Positions 1 through 10,359 of a stretch of 64,000 bases of DNA are shown here, piece by piece. The position numbers were made by a program, and so were the translations under genes. Source of the stretch: Dromaius novaehollandiae (lineage: Eukaryota > Chordata > Aves > Casuariiformes > Dromaiidae); contig NC_088100.1 in NCBI RefSeq assembly GCF_036370855.1, positions 38,576,563 to 38,640,562 on the forward strand, in the 5' to 3' direction. The first letter of the stretch is position 1. Every line of letters begins with the position of its first letter. Under the pieces are notes generated by a model. That model was not told the origin of the DNA, ran no database searches, and saw nothing but the letters and a program-made list of their open reading frames with translations.

Positions 1-55
1 AACTCCCGTTGGCATATGCCGTCTGTATCACTGCCATCTTCAAAGTCTGTTCCAC
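1..55 (-). CDS. PGM3: PGM3 coding exon 7 (partial)
   Basis: The window starts inside this exon. Reading on the minus strand from 55, after acceptor TTTGCTCAG, gives [18 protein letters not shown], which matches the conserved [11 protein letters not shown] segment of PGM3 that follows exon 6. Phase 0 at its start agrees with exon 6. The rest of the exon is outside. Confidence 0.9.
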   Translation of the reverse strand, partial: MEQTLKMAVIQTAYANGS

Positions 56-3000
56 CTGAGCAAACCAAGAAGTGCTTTACTGTCTGATACACACGTACTC
101 AGAGGAGCGGGATAAATGGAAAGATAATCAGAATTACTCAGTGGTGTGTAAGACTAAACTATGTTCTCTTACAAGATCAAACTCCTGGGCATCAGAGGAA
201 GGTACTAGCTCGTAGACCAAAGAACTTATATACATTTAAGATAACGAATTCCATTTACGTGTTTGTGTATCACATTTTTAGTGTCTGGCTTGAAGCAGCT
301 GTCCATCCAGTCACCTTCTTAGACTTTCCTCACCAGTTTTCAGATTCAGCAAGCTCAGTGCATTGACCAGACACATGGAGTTACATAGGGCCATATTCAC
401 AAGCAACAAATTCAAAGCTTCCAGAGCAAGCAAGCAAAGGCTGGTGGTAAGCACAAGTTCTCACTGGCCAGCATCTCCATCACAGTGCAAGAAGTGAACC
501 AATATCGCAGAAACCAGAACCAGTATAACTTGTTTAGGTTTAGTCTTACAGACACCATCAAAATTGAGGAAGACTTCTGAAAAAGAAAATTTCTCTCTCT
601 ATCCCTTGAGAGGAGAGGATGGTATGCTACAAATATTAATTATGGAAGATGCCATGACAACATATAAACTCTGGGACCGTCACAAACAAGTTCTCAGGCA
701 AATGAGTTGTTCCATGTTCATAAAGCTTCACAGAAATGCTGAGTTAAGAATTAAATCCAGAAAATTTAATGAAAGGTACCAAAACAAAGGAAATGGTATA
801 ACACTAGATTATGCATGGAAACGGGCAAAGTTCTCTCTCACTAAGAAAAGCTTCAAGGTTAAGATTTCAGTGCTCAGATTTTTATTTAGAGCGTGGAAGT
901 CACTCCCTTGTAAAAGCAAAATTTTTGGCACACCAGTCAAGTACAAAAGTGATCTCTTTCTATATCTGACTAAAGTGAACCTAAAGCTTAGAAAGATCAC
1001 AGATGTACAAACACACACAGCTTCTTTAGAGTATGTTACACTTTACCAAATTAAAAATGTCAGCATTCATTTCATATGTTTAAGTTACCTTGACAAGAAG
1101 TTCTTTAAGGAAGATACTAATTAAAGTTGCTATTTTATCTCCATCAATTAGATGAAAATGGTCAGCTGTATCCTTATAGTAATAAACAATCCTATCTGCA
1201 TCTCCATCAAGTGAGCAGCATCTCTCATTAGGCTTCATATCTAGTCCTAGTGCACAAGTTAGAGACAGAAAAAGATACAAAATGTTTAATTCCAGTGTGG
1301 ATCACATGCAGAGATTGTTTTTGTATGTGTCTGCACAGAACTAATGCTAAAAGGCAAGATATTGCCTTTACTTGAGTCTCACAACAGGGAAGCTGTACTG
1401 AATGGCAACTGCAAAGTACATATTCATTTCAAAAAAATGAAACAGTAAACTCAAAAATGCAGGTTCTCTGAAGATTTGTTATGCTGCACCTTCTCATGAG
1501 GTATATATGAAAATCAATCCCAGAATTACAACATATAGGAACATCTCAGTAAACTTTGGAAAGAAGTGGTGGACATCTGTTATGGCAGGAGAATAAAAAT
1601 CTCACAAAAGAAAAATATCCACACCCCTCACACACACTTATTCACCACATCACCTGCGGCCAACTGCCTTCCTCCACAATACAGCAGAGCAAGCTGATGT
1701 TTGCAGAGTGGCGCACAGGGAGCCTGAAGCAGTGAGCAGCAGCTGGCTGACATCAGCCCTCCCCTGCAGCACCTCTGAGCGCAGGCCGCAGCTTGCAGCA
1801 CACCCTGGGTGCGGACGCAGACTGCACTTGGGCAGAGGAGGGCCGCAGAGCGACAGTCACCTGCGTTTCCTGACACGTGGCAAATCCACTGTAGGCGCCT
1901 GATGTCATCCTATCACACACTTCACCCTCCAAGAAACATGTGAATTAACCATTTTTCACTTGCATCAAGAACCTTTTTCTTCAGAATATATTTTAGGCCT
2001 GTTTTAATTTTAACCTATTCCCACCTGCTAGCCCCGTGCCTCCCCTTTGCTTTTCACACACGAGACTCACTCTCCTAACATCAGACAAGCATGCATACCC
2101 ACATCAGTGATGCCATCATCAAAGCGGAGTTACAGCAAGACACGGCAAAGAAATCCTACCATCACCACAGTCCCCATTGTACAGCAACCATCACCACTAT
2201 ATTTCAGAGCTGTACAAAACATATACAAGTGGATCTGCGGAGTATTAAACACCTCATGTTTAGTTTGCTTGATATTTAACGTATACAATCATGTATATGT
2301 GTGAGCCAGAACCTGCCTCAGAACTTCTTCCAGTGCTAGTCAAACTGCTTCATGCCAATAGAAAAACAGCCAGGAAGCAGTCACCATCTGACACAGCAAT
2401 GTCACACAAAAATCATCTGGTCTTTTATTAAGGTAAATTTCGCTTTTCTCCAAAATCCTGGCCAAGATTGTTTCTCATGTCAGCCTCACAGTTCATGGCT
2501 CAGAAACTGCACAACTCGCCACCCCACAGGCTGATTTCAGAGGCCTTCAGGAACTCATCGGGGAGCACAAAGGATGCACTGCACCCTGCAGCTGCTTGTT
2601 AGAGAAGCATGTTTTAGCACACAACCAGGAGACAGCAAAAGGAAAACTGGGTAACGCCACACTACTGACACCTTCTGTCCTTCAGAGCATAGGAAACTAT
2701 ACCCCAATACTTCCCTCTTTCTTCTCCTGCACACCCACAACGATACAGTTCAAGTGCACTCAGGGAAGTATGCTAACATGCCCCACTACCTTTGAGATGC
2801 TCAAGCTGAAGTGTGAGGTAATGACAATTACAAGTTTCAAGAGGTTGCGACTCCCAATGATTTTAAGTTGGGAGCTGTCACTGCTTCATACTTCAGAGAA
2901 ATCAGCTAGTTTATTTCAGTGACTGATTATGAAACCACATTTTCTTTTCAGAACACAACCCTGCATAGAAACGACAAAGGAGTCTCCCATCACTCCCCGT

Positions 3001-6000
3001 TCAAGCCAGAATCTAGGTACAATTCACAAGCATCCATTCCCAGCAGGCACTGCCACTGTGCCACTTTTTTTTCCAGCATTTCTCCAGTAAGCAAACAGCA
3101 TGGCAAAACAGAAATGAAACTGTAGTTTGTTGTTCAGCTTTGGCTAACAGTTGCGGGGCGGATGTAACTGTCCTAATGGAGAACCCAGTTTAGCAATGAT
3201 CTAGTACTCAAACTAGCTGACTCTCCCAGTTTGGGGATTTTATTTTATGCATTTTCCAGGAATATAGTTCAAGTCATTTCCTCATCAAATTCTGTAAATC
3301 AGTCTGTTTGCTAGTACACGGGTGCTATTTATCCCAGCTGTTCCTCAGGAACCTGAAAAAGTGCCTCCAAGCCCAGCCCAAAATTTAAACGTTTCTTGGT
3401 AATACAAAGAGAGGTAAAAATTAGTTAGTCCTCACCAATCTTCGGGCTCCACCAACTCTAGCATTCAGACCATACTGTCAAACATATTTCAGGCAGTTGG
3501 AGACACACCACAGTCCTCCAAACAATTTAGACTAACTCATTCCAGGGTTGTGCCAAAAACAGCAGTAGGACTCTCTTTTTCCATTTTGCAAGCAGAACCA
3601 TTCATACAGTCACTTAGTAAGACATCAGGGAATTAATCTAATCTGACAACGATGTGCCATTGCTACATCCTGTACTTTCAGATCTGGAGATGAGGTTAAC
3701 GGATACAGAATTACTGACTACATACCTGTAGGTGGTTTCTGATGAACTTTTACATAATCTGCACCGCATAAGTGATTAAGCTTCTCCTTGGTTCCATCAT
3801 TATAGAGGTGAATTAGTACCTCCTTTGGGAAGTAGCGCTCCATTTCCATTAGTTTCAGAGCTCCTATTCCATTGGCACAGTCAATCTTCAGATGCCTTTG
3901 ACTATCTCCAGAGCTGCTAGAATTAGCCTAAGGGAAGAAGGTGAAAACTGAACTTATATCCTAGCGAAACTGTAAGTTCTCTCACCACACCTACAGACAT
4001 GCTGAATTCAAAACTTTAGACCTGGTTTAGGCTAACAAACAGAAAATACCCATTTTGTACATTTGCATGAAAACGACAATTAACAGTATTCACCTGTTTG
4101 ATCAGTTCTACAAAAGCCTTGGACAGTTTTTGGTAATAACCTTCCAGTGTTGCTTTCCCATACTGTCCTTGGGTGTTTTGACAGCAGACCATGTAGTGTA
4201 GCTGTGGTGTTGTCACCAGACCATAATCTAACACAAAACAAAAGGCACAATATTCAGAAATATAATACCAAACTCATTCTTCCTGAGGGTCTTACAATAT
4301 TTGCTATTCTACAGCAAACAGACAAATGAAGTGCAGGAAACCCATATAAAAATTTTCAAGCTCTGTTATGGAAAGAAGTACCACTCTGCATTATGCAATA
4401 CAACTATCCTGAAAAAAAGACCGTTATAAGCAAAAACAGAAATGGTATCTGGGCTACTGTGTTAGATCTACATAAGGGAGTCACATTTACATAAAAACAT
4501 GACATCAAACTAGAAGTGAAAGCTCAACATACCATGGTACTGTCCACCTAGAACAGAGATGCCATCTATCACTGATTGGGAAAGTTTCTTGCTGCTTGGT
4601 CTAGAAAAAAAGAAAACACTTTATGGACTTTGGAAAGAAGTGCATGTGGCAGATGACTATCTTTATATTGTAGGGTCCTACTAATAGAAAAGTTTAAAAG
4701 AATACTAAGGTTTAGAAGAATAGAAAAGTTTAAAAACACTACCCCAGAGAACTGCGGAGACAGGTAAACCTCTAAACACATGGATGTGACACAGTACCCA
4801 CAAGAAGACTCAACAGCGTATCCAGTTCAGGAGTGCCAAGAAGTTTTCATCATTATCAGGGAAGCTACTGTAGTAACAACATTGGAAAAAGCTTGTTTTT
4901 ATTGCAAAAGACATTTTCAGACTTGAATAATTACTTTAACAGGTACCAGACTAGGTGTAAAAATGTGTAAATCTGGTTGTGGAGAGCTAAAAATCCAATA
5001 ACACCCATGAACAAAACTTTGGCACCTCAATAAAAGCAGCATACATCTACAGTATTTTGCAATTACCTGGTGTCTCTACCAATAAAAACCAAAGCATCTT
5101 TGTGTAGGTCCACCGCTTCTTTTTGGCAGATTTCAGTCATTACTTTCTGTAATTCTTGCTCCTCTGCATTTGCTAGCTGTGTAGCATATTCTTCCCACAA
5201 AGGATGCAACATTTCACCATGAGGATCAATCAGCTTTACACCATTATCTTCCTTAGAAAAAAGCAGAATAAAACGTACTAAGCCTAAGACATGGAAACTA
5301 AACAAAATTTCTTTGAAGACAGCCAAAACCTATGGATTAATCAAATTGCTTCTTCAAACTTAGAGCATTTCTGGGAAGAAATGGCTTAGCTACCAAACCT
5401 GCATCAAGCCCAAAGAAGTAATGTAATCAGCATATTAAGTCACCTGCCCCTCTCATTACCATTTTGCTACGAAATTTGTTTGACATTAAAATGAGATAAT
5501 GGGAGGGCCCGTAGCCCGGAATACCCCACAACAGCAGAAGCCTAAATGCCTTATTTGTAACCGCTACAAGTTTTTATTTTCTAAACTAACAGATTTTGCT
5601 CAAAGGTCCGTCTCAAGAGTGCTCTAAGCTTGCCAACCTTATGAATTCTCTACATTTCAGCATTTACTTTTCCAAATGAAGTAAAACGACAGTGCTGTAT
5701 ACAAGGAAAAGCAACTTCAAACATGCAAGCGGGGTATCTGCAGGGAGCAGTCTGCAAACATGCTTTAATTAGGTGTATAAGCTGCAGGATCCGGTCTCTG
5801 GGTACTTTTTGCTCCTACCGTTACGAAGAGCTTTGGTTCCACCAGACTGATCACATCTGCTTTCTTTTTTTTTTTTTTTAAATAAAGGTTGCTCTTACCT
5901 CAGGATTGTGAGATGCGGTGACCATGACGCCAATGGTGGAGGCGGTGGCTCGGGACCTGAGGACCGCCAGTAAGCCCATGCGGAACATGACATGATCGAG

Positions 6001-6102
6001 CCGCTCTGCCTCGGTGCGGAACCCGGCGGTGCCGTACTGAAGAGCGAGCCCGGCGGGCTTAGGGTGCAACGCCGAGGATTTTTTAACCACTGCGAAATCC
6101 AT
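1..6102 (-). CDS. PGM3: PGM3, phosphoacetylglucosamine mutase (5' seven coding exons, last one cut by window edge)
   Basis: Cytosolic alpha-D-phosphohexomutase that converts GlcNAc-6-phosphate to GlcNAc-1-phosphate in the hexosamine pathway leading to UDP-GlcNAc. Join on the minus strand: 6102-5899, 5251-5067, 4600-4533, 4227-4094, 3927-3726, 1246-1089, 55-1. All junctions are GT-AG and the phases agree, so about 335 residues read without a break. The phosphoserine loop TASHNPE ends exon 1 (Ser64) and the metal loop DGDADR is in exon 6 (about residues 278-283). The sugar-binding and phosphate-binding parts lie off the window. The chosen ATG at 6102-6100 has purine at -3 and G at +4, and gives an N-terminus co-linear with human PGM3. 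A longer in-frame reading to 6150 has no ATG. Compared with the human protein as I recall it, there are two extra residues near the exon 4/5 junction, in a serine-rich stretch. Identity is very secure. Confidence 0.97.
56..1088 (-). other. PGM3 intron 6
   Basis: Contains a plus-strand ORF near 564-1124 with no recognisable domain and low-complexity Lys/Phe-rich content. I see no RNA gene or repeat with a clear family. Confidence 0.8.
1089..1246 (-). CDS. PGM3: PGM3 coding exon 6 (metal-binding loop)
   Basis: 158 bp. It carries [18 protein letters not shown], whose DGDADR aspartates bind the catalytic magnesium, followed by [15 protein letters not shown]. The acceptor is GCACTAG and the donor AAG|GTAACT. 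Its first two bases complete a Gly codon begun in exon 5. Confidence 0.97.
1247..3725 (-). other. PGM3 intron 5
   Basis: 2.5 kb between PGM3 exons. A moderately GC-rich patch at about 1650-1880 gives overlapping short ORFs on both strands, none recognisable. Nothing else stands out. Confidence 0.8.
3726..3927 (-). CDS. PGM3: PGM3 coding exon 5
   Basis: 202 bp. It opens with a serine-rich stretch (ANSSSSGDS), then has [32 protein letters not shown] and HQKPPT. It ends in phase 1 at donor ACAG|GTATGT, with acceptor CCCTTAG. The serine-rich start is two residues longer than the human counterpart as I recall it. Confidence 0.96.
4094..4227 (-). CDS. PGM3: PGM3 coding exon 4
   Basis: 134 bp. It begins with the rest of the split Asp codon, then [13 protein letters not shown], and ends AFVELIKQ at donor CAG|GTGAAT. 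It matches the [19 protein letters not shown] block of vertebrate PGM3. Confidence 0.96.
4533..4600 (-). CDS. PGM3: PGM3 coding exon 3
   Basis: 68-bp exon too short for ORF callers. It reads [13 protein letters not shown] then ISVLGGQYH, with split Arg and Asp codons at its two ends. The acceptor TTTTTTTCTAG has a strong pyrimidine tract, and the donor is CATG|GTATGT. The phases fit both neighbours exactly. Confidence 0.95.
4601..5066 (-). other. PGM3 intron 2, with a short direct repeat
   Basis: Intronic. A 17-bp sequence (AATAGAAAAGTTTAAAA) occurs at 4683-4699 and again at 4719-4735, a 36-bp period. No gene is seen. Confidence 0.75.
5067..5251 (-). CDS. PGM3: PGM3 coding exon 2
   Basis: Starts [10 protein letters not shown], completing the conserved HNPEEDNG motif with exon 1, and ends GRDT plus two bases of an Arg codon. 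The acceptor is TTCTAAG and the donor CCAG|GTAATT. 185 bp, phase 0 in and phase 2 out. Confidence 0.96.
5252..5898 (-). other. PGM3 intron 1
   Basis: About 650 bp following the CpG-rich first exon. A T-run at about 5866-5879 sits near the exon 1 donor. I see no further feature. Confidence 0.8.
5899..6102 (-). CDS. PGM3: PGM3 coding exon 1
   Basis: 68 codons from the ATG to HNPE, ending in phase 0 at donor GAG|GTAAGA. It holds the QYGTAGFRT segment and the catalytic serine loop TASHNPE, in which the serine carries the phosphate during catalysis. The exon lies inside the CpG island. Confidence 0.97.
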
Positions 6103-6331
6103 CTCTAGGGAAGGAAGGAGTACAGCTACCAGGGAGAGGGGCCCAGCCAACGCAACGCGTTTTGTGGGTATTTCAGCGGGAAGCCCGTAGGTCTCTTAGC
6201 CCGGAGTCAACGCAAACGCCGTTCACACCCCTGCGGGGGGGAGCCGCGCCACGACCGCCCGCACAACGACCGCTCCTCCGCGCGATCCCAACGGCCACTC
6301 CCCGCCCGCGCACCCGCCCCGCCCCTCCCAG

Positions 6332-6343
6332 CGCGCACGCGCG
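6332..6343. promoter_or_regulatory. NRF1-type palindromic site
   Basis: CGCGCACGCGCG fits the NRF1 consensus YGCGCAYGCGCR at every position. It lies 230 bp upstream of the PGM3 ATG and 740 bp upstream of the RWDD2A ATG. NRF1 sites are common in CpG-island divergent promoters. Binding is inferred. Confidence 0.6.
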
Positions 6344-6348
6344 GCCGA

Positions 6349-6354
6349 CACGTG
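6349..6354. promoter_or_regulatory. CACGTG E-box beside the NRF1 site
   Basis: Palindromic CACGTG in the context GACACGTGGC, six bases from the NRF1-type palindrome. It could bind USF or MYC-family factors. The ACGTG core also fits XBP1/ATF6-type sites; mammalian PGM3 has been reported as an XBP1s target. Function is inferred. Confidence 0.45.
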
Positions 6355-7082
6355 GCGCAGGGCGCCAACCGCCGCGGCGCCGCGGGGCGGGGCGAGCTCG
6401 GCGCCCGCACGCTCCAACGGTCGCGCCGGGCGCTGTGGGGGCCCCGCCTCCTCCTCCGCAGCGGGGGGAGCTGCCGCAGAGCGCCGGGCTGCTGTTGCGA
6501 CAGTGACACCTCCCGGTTTATGGAGAAATCAGGGCAAGTTGTGTGTATATACATGTAGAAATATCTATTTTTTTAATGCTTGGGATTGGCAGGACTGCCC
6601 CCAACTCGGCATATTTCCGCCCTTTGTCGCCAGCCGTGACCAGATCTGCGTGGACGCCGGCTTTTCCTCCGCGAGCGGTGCCCGCGCGGCCGGCTGGGGT
6701 GAATTCCGGAGGGAGCCGGCTGTTCGCTGCAGCCGCCACGTAGGATGGCTGCGCGTGCCCTGTTGCTGCACTCGGGGGGGCGGGGGGAGAGCTGTTGGAG
6801 CGTGTCTTGGAGCTGACCTGACTCCCCTGACCGCAGTCTCGCTTGTCTGGAGGGAGCTTGCGCTCCCTGCAGCGCAGCGGCCCCGCGGAGGCGCGCCAAG
6901 AGCTACCGCCGCCCGGCGAGACGTGGCAGCGCCTGTTACGGCTGCTGCCTTCGGGGTCACCTGGTGATCAAACCACTATGAAAAAACGCTCTAGCATTCG
7001 TGATTACAGGGGAAAAAAAACCTAAACCGTGGAGTTTGACTCCAGGCTTCTCGTTCCAGGTGTGTGTGGAGGGCAGTGTGTT

Positions 7083-7283
7083 ATGGCTGCTACAGTAAAG
7101 GAGTGTCTGGAGCTCCAGCTCCTGGAAGTGGAAATGCTCTTTTCGATGTTCCCGAAGAAAGGTGAAATAAACCTGTGTGATGAGGATGCCGTGCCTGGCA
7201 TGCAGCGCTATCTGAGAAACTCTGAGGGAGCTCTGCCCCCGCAGCTCGGGTATTCGGTTGCTATCGATGTAGGGGAGTCAAAG
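7083..7283 (+). CDS. RWDD2A: RWDD2A coding exon 1
   Basis: 67 codons from ATG to DVGESK, ending in phase 0 at donor AAG|GTGAGG. It includes [18 protein letters not shown], the start of the RWD domain. A likely acceptor (CTCGTTCCAG, ending at 7059) just upstream suggests a separate non-coding first exon in the CpG island, as in mammals. Confidence 0.94.
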
Positions 7284-9775
7284 GTGAGGACTTCCACTTA
7301 GAAGTGTTCATGTGTGTTTTCTTTACTGCTAGCGCAGACGCTTAAAAAACAAGACTTTTTCCCCCCAACTTTGCTCTAGAAAAGGAAAAAAACACATTTT
7401 CTATTTGCCATTTCAAAAGTTAAGAGTAACAAAAACATCTGCTGTGTTTTAGTTATTTATTTGAGTCTTAATTTACTTTGTGCAAGAAAGGCTAATAGAA
7501 TTGCAGATAAGAATAAGTAAGTGATATTAGCTGTACGCACACAACATTCAAAAGAGCTCAGCTAGGGTTGCGTCCATATAAGGGTTGTTAGTTTACTGGT
7601 TTACAAAGAGCTGTGTATTATAAAGGTAAAGCTTTCCTCATGTAAATACAAATGTTGCACTTTATACTATTCTAATAAAACCCCTCTAATATTTCTCTCA
7701 TCTGCCCTTTGCCATGCATGCTTAGTTTCATTGATTTGTTTTGAAAAGAAGACTAATGTAAAAATAGTCAAAAATGGTGGAACACTGTTAAGAGTAACAT
7801 GAACATTAAAACCAGCCTAGGAACTGGGAGACAACATTTACAGTATAATGAGTTCCATTAGCTTACCTTAGTTGTCATGCCTAACCTTTTTCTCAATAAG
7901 TGATGTAAATAATTGCACAGAAAACAGCCGTTAGTGGAGGCCCGGGTATAAAATAGTGCAATGACTGCAAGTTGAAAGTAGACAGACTCAACCTAGAAGT
8001 AGATGCAGTTTCCTAGAAATAGCAATAATTAAACATTGGAACAAATTACAGGGTAAATTGGTAGACATCATTATTTGGAAACTTAACTACAAGATTAGGT
8101 ATCCATCTAAAATGTACCCAGCCTTTTTAGAGAAGCTTAGTGAACTGTGTATGGACAGCTTGTGTTGTAAGAATTTTTTTCCCATGACAGATTTTCAAGG
8201 AACTTGGGAAGGAATTAGTCATTTAATGATTCAGTTCTCTCTGCAGGACTAATCATATGGTTGTATAATTTAGTGGAAGTCCCCTAATGGTAAATAAGAG
8301 CCTCAAGCACTGAGGGCACGTGAATCCTCTCCTGTTCTTTGTTACCACAGGTGAAGTTCAGTTTCCAGGGAACTGAAGTGTTCCATTTTAAGACACTGTA
8401 GGAATAATCAGAGAAATTCAACAGCCCGTGTAGGATCCAGTAGGAGATCAGCCTACGTAACTGAGAGGTTTCCATTTCCTAAAATGCACTTAGGATCAAA
8501 ATGATTTTATTCCATGTAATTCTGAGAGCACTTCCTCTGTTAGGGTGAATACTTGTTTAAAATAGTAACAATATACAATATGTACAGTCATAAACACTTT
8601 TCCATCTAACTCTTGTTCCTGTTTTCCTTCTTGGGATAGCTGGTCATCCAACAACTGTGACGAGTTCATTGATCATATGAATTTGGTAAGGGGCAAGATT
8701 CTCAAAAGCCACTTGCCCCTTTACTCTGAGAGCCTTGTAGTTTACCGTTGAAGCAACACTGAGCGCAGCGTATGGAACGTGCAGTAGAAATATCCCTAGA
8801 GGATATCTATCCAACTTCTGTCAAGCCACAGTGTTATCTCAGGAAATAGAGCAGAAGCGATCAGCCTTGATAGCATTAGAGATGTTGGGAAAGTCCCAGC
8901 AAGGTGCAACAAAAGGAACAGGCAAAAGAATAGGTTATTCGGGCAAAAGGAAAATGGAAGAAATAATTCCAGTCTTTAGCATGTGGTAATCTTAATTACA
9001 TCTCCTCATAATCTGACAGGAAAGAAGAAACTAGCATGGCTTTCAACAGCTGCAGAATTCATTTTCTTTCTTTGTGTTTGTGTGTGTTCTGTTTTTAAGG
9101 CAAAAGTAGAATTGCAGGTACTGTTGCCTCACATGTATCTTCATGTAGCTCCTCAACTTTTTGCAAGATCAGATGCACTAAACAGACAGCAACAGTTGCA
9201 GCTCAACACTCACCTCACTTCTCACATCAGCTCTTTGGATTTAGGTGAACTGTGTGTATGTGCAGCTGTCCAATGGGTGAAGGAAAACAGCCTGCCTTAT
9301 TTGCAAAACAGTACAAGCACTTCTGAAGGTGCTTCAAAAGCAGAAGTATTTAAAGAAACATTTCATCGCATGTGGATCTATAGCCATCATATATATAGGC
9401 AGGAACTGAGAAAAAAGATTTTTGACTGTGCAAAGAAGTTAAATCTGATTGGCTTCTGTCTAACAGGAAAATCTGGTGTGATCTGTGTGGAGGGAATGAG
9501 AGAAAACTGTGAAGAGTTCTGGCGTGTTATTAGGTATCCCAATTGGAAGCATATTTCATGCAAGCATGTGGAGTATAGAAACTGAGGGAAACATTGATAG
9601 TCTTCGTCTCTTTCATACTTTTGAAGACCTACAGTTTCAGGCGCATGGTGATTATGGCCTGAGGAATGACTATCACATGGATCTGGGCCAGCTCCTAGAA
9701 TTCCTGAAACAACATCAAAGTGGACATATTTTTCAGATTTTCTTTGATGTTGAAGGCAAACTTTCAGACAAATAA
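7083..9775 (+). CDS. RWDD2A: RWDD2A, RWD domain-containing protein 2A (frame broken near the C-terminus)
   Basis: Two coding exons, 7083-7283 and 9100-9775. An N-terminal RWD fold (about residues 10-130) is followed by the C-terminal DUF1115-type domain with [24 protein letters not shown] and [12 protein letters not shown]. The molecular role is not well established; RWD folds usually mediate protein-protein contacts. As written, the frame ends at TGA 9583-9585 after 228 codons. The conserved C-terminus ([33 protein letters not shown]) continues in another frame from 9574 to the TAA at 9773-9775. Inserting two bases between 9573 and 9574 would give 292 codons, the human length as I recall it. 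This looks like a 2-bp loss in a GAGAG context, by error or mutation. The start ATG at 7083 gives [15 protein letters not shown], co-linear with human. Confidence 0.93.
7284..9099 (+). other. RWDD2A intron
   Basis: 1.8 kb, AT-rich. It ends in a TG/T-rich tract (about 9060-9097) that serves as the pyrimidine tract of the next acceptor. No gene or recognisable repeat is seen. Confidence 0.8.
9100..9775 (+). CDS. RWDD2A: RWDD2A coding exon 2, with frameshift at 9573/9574
   Basis: Acceptor GTTTTTAAG, phase 0 in. The first frame reads [16 protein letters not shown] through [14 protein letters not shown], then runs into YRN and a stop at 9583-9585. The conserved continuation (SIETEGN, then LRLFHTFED) is in the +1 register from about 9574 to the stop at 9773-9775. 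No GT-AG intron of a credible size separates the two parts. Confidence 0.92.
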
Positions 9776-10335
9776 GAGAAACTGTGTAAGTTTTAATTTT
9801 GGACAGCAGGTGATGAAGCAAACATTGAAATACTGTGCCTTACAGCTACTGTGAAATGGGAAACTTTAACAGGCAAGAAGGACAGTTCAAGGAGTTAATC
9901 TTTGCTTCTGTTCTGAATTGTTGCATACACTTGAGAAATGTTTGCTTATTTTCTGAAACCCTAAAATCAGCATTTATCATTCTTGAGCCACATCTCAAAG
10001 AAGTAGTTACAAGATGATAAAAATTCCACCGTGCAGTATCCTGAATTATACAGTTCTGTCTCCTCTTATACTATGCTGTATGATACTAACCTGAGGTGCA
10101 AGCCTGTAGTTAACAGCTTCCACACAGAGCTACAGGAGACTGAACTGGCTGCTATCACAGATCAATGTGGTTTCCAATACAAAACCATATTCTGCTCAAA
10201 GAAATCTTACTGCTGTATTCATGATTTACTTCATGCAGTGTTTTGTACTGCTTCACAAAGCATGCGCTCTCACTTCATTCCATGAAATGCAAAGACTGTG
10301 CCCAACCACAACATCAAGCTTTGCTTTTAAATAAA
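9776..10335 (+). other. RWDD2A: RWDD2A 3' untranslated region
   Basis: Sequence between the final conserved stop and the first strong poly(A) signal. Short ORFs here show no recognisable protein. Confidence 0.6.
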
Positions 10336-10359
10336 GGAGTGTGTGTGTGGGGGGGGGGG
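10330..10359 (+). terminator. RWDD2A poly(A) signal with GU/G-rich downstream element
   Basis: AATAAA at 10330-10335 is followed at once by a GTGTGTGTG run and 11 G's (10349-10359), a classical downstream element. Later AATAAA hexamers (about 10572, 10614, 11117) could serve as distal alternatives. Confidence 0.6.

Larger units (their letters stand above)
5895..6960. promoter_or_regulatory. CpG island and divergent PGM3/RWDD2A promoter
   Basis: The two start codons face away from each other 980 bp apart. The interval is strongly GC- and CpG-rich in two blocks (about 5895-6500 and 6640-6930). Between them, at about 6535-6595, lies an AT-rich gap with TATATACATG and a T run. GC boxes occur on both strands, for example CCCCGCCCCTCCC near 6317-6329 and GGGGCGGGGC at 6384-6393. 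This is typical of a TATA-less housekeeping divergent promoter. Transcription start sites cannot be fixed from sequence alone. The overlapping ORFs here have no recognisable protein and are composition artefacts. Confidence 0.85.

Noticed and set aside
564-1124. 186-codon plus-strand ORF in a PGM3 intron
   Set aside because: Low-complexity composition, no recognisable motif, antisense inside an intron of an intact gene.
6103-6150. N-terminal extension of the PGM3 reading frame
   Set aside because: The extended frame begins at a TTG, not an ATG. The ATG at 6102 has good context and matches the known PGM3 start.
6162-6967. Long overlapping ORFs on both strands in the CpG island
   Set aside because: They are Ala/Arg/Pro/Gly-rich products of GC-rich promoter DNA that lacks stops. 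No recognisable domain.
7029-7082. Upstream extension of the RWDD2A reading frame
   Set aside because: It would start at GTG and crosses a likely splice acceptor at 7058-7059. The ATG at 7083 is co-linear with other RWDD2A proteins.
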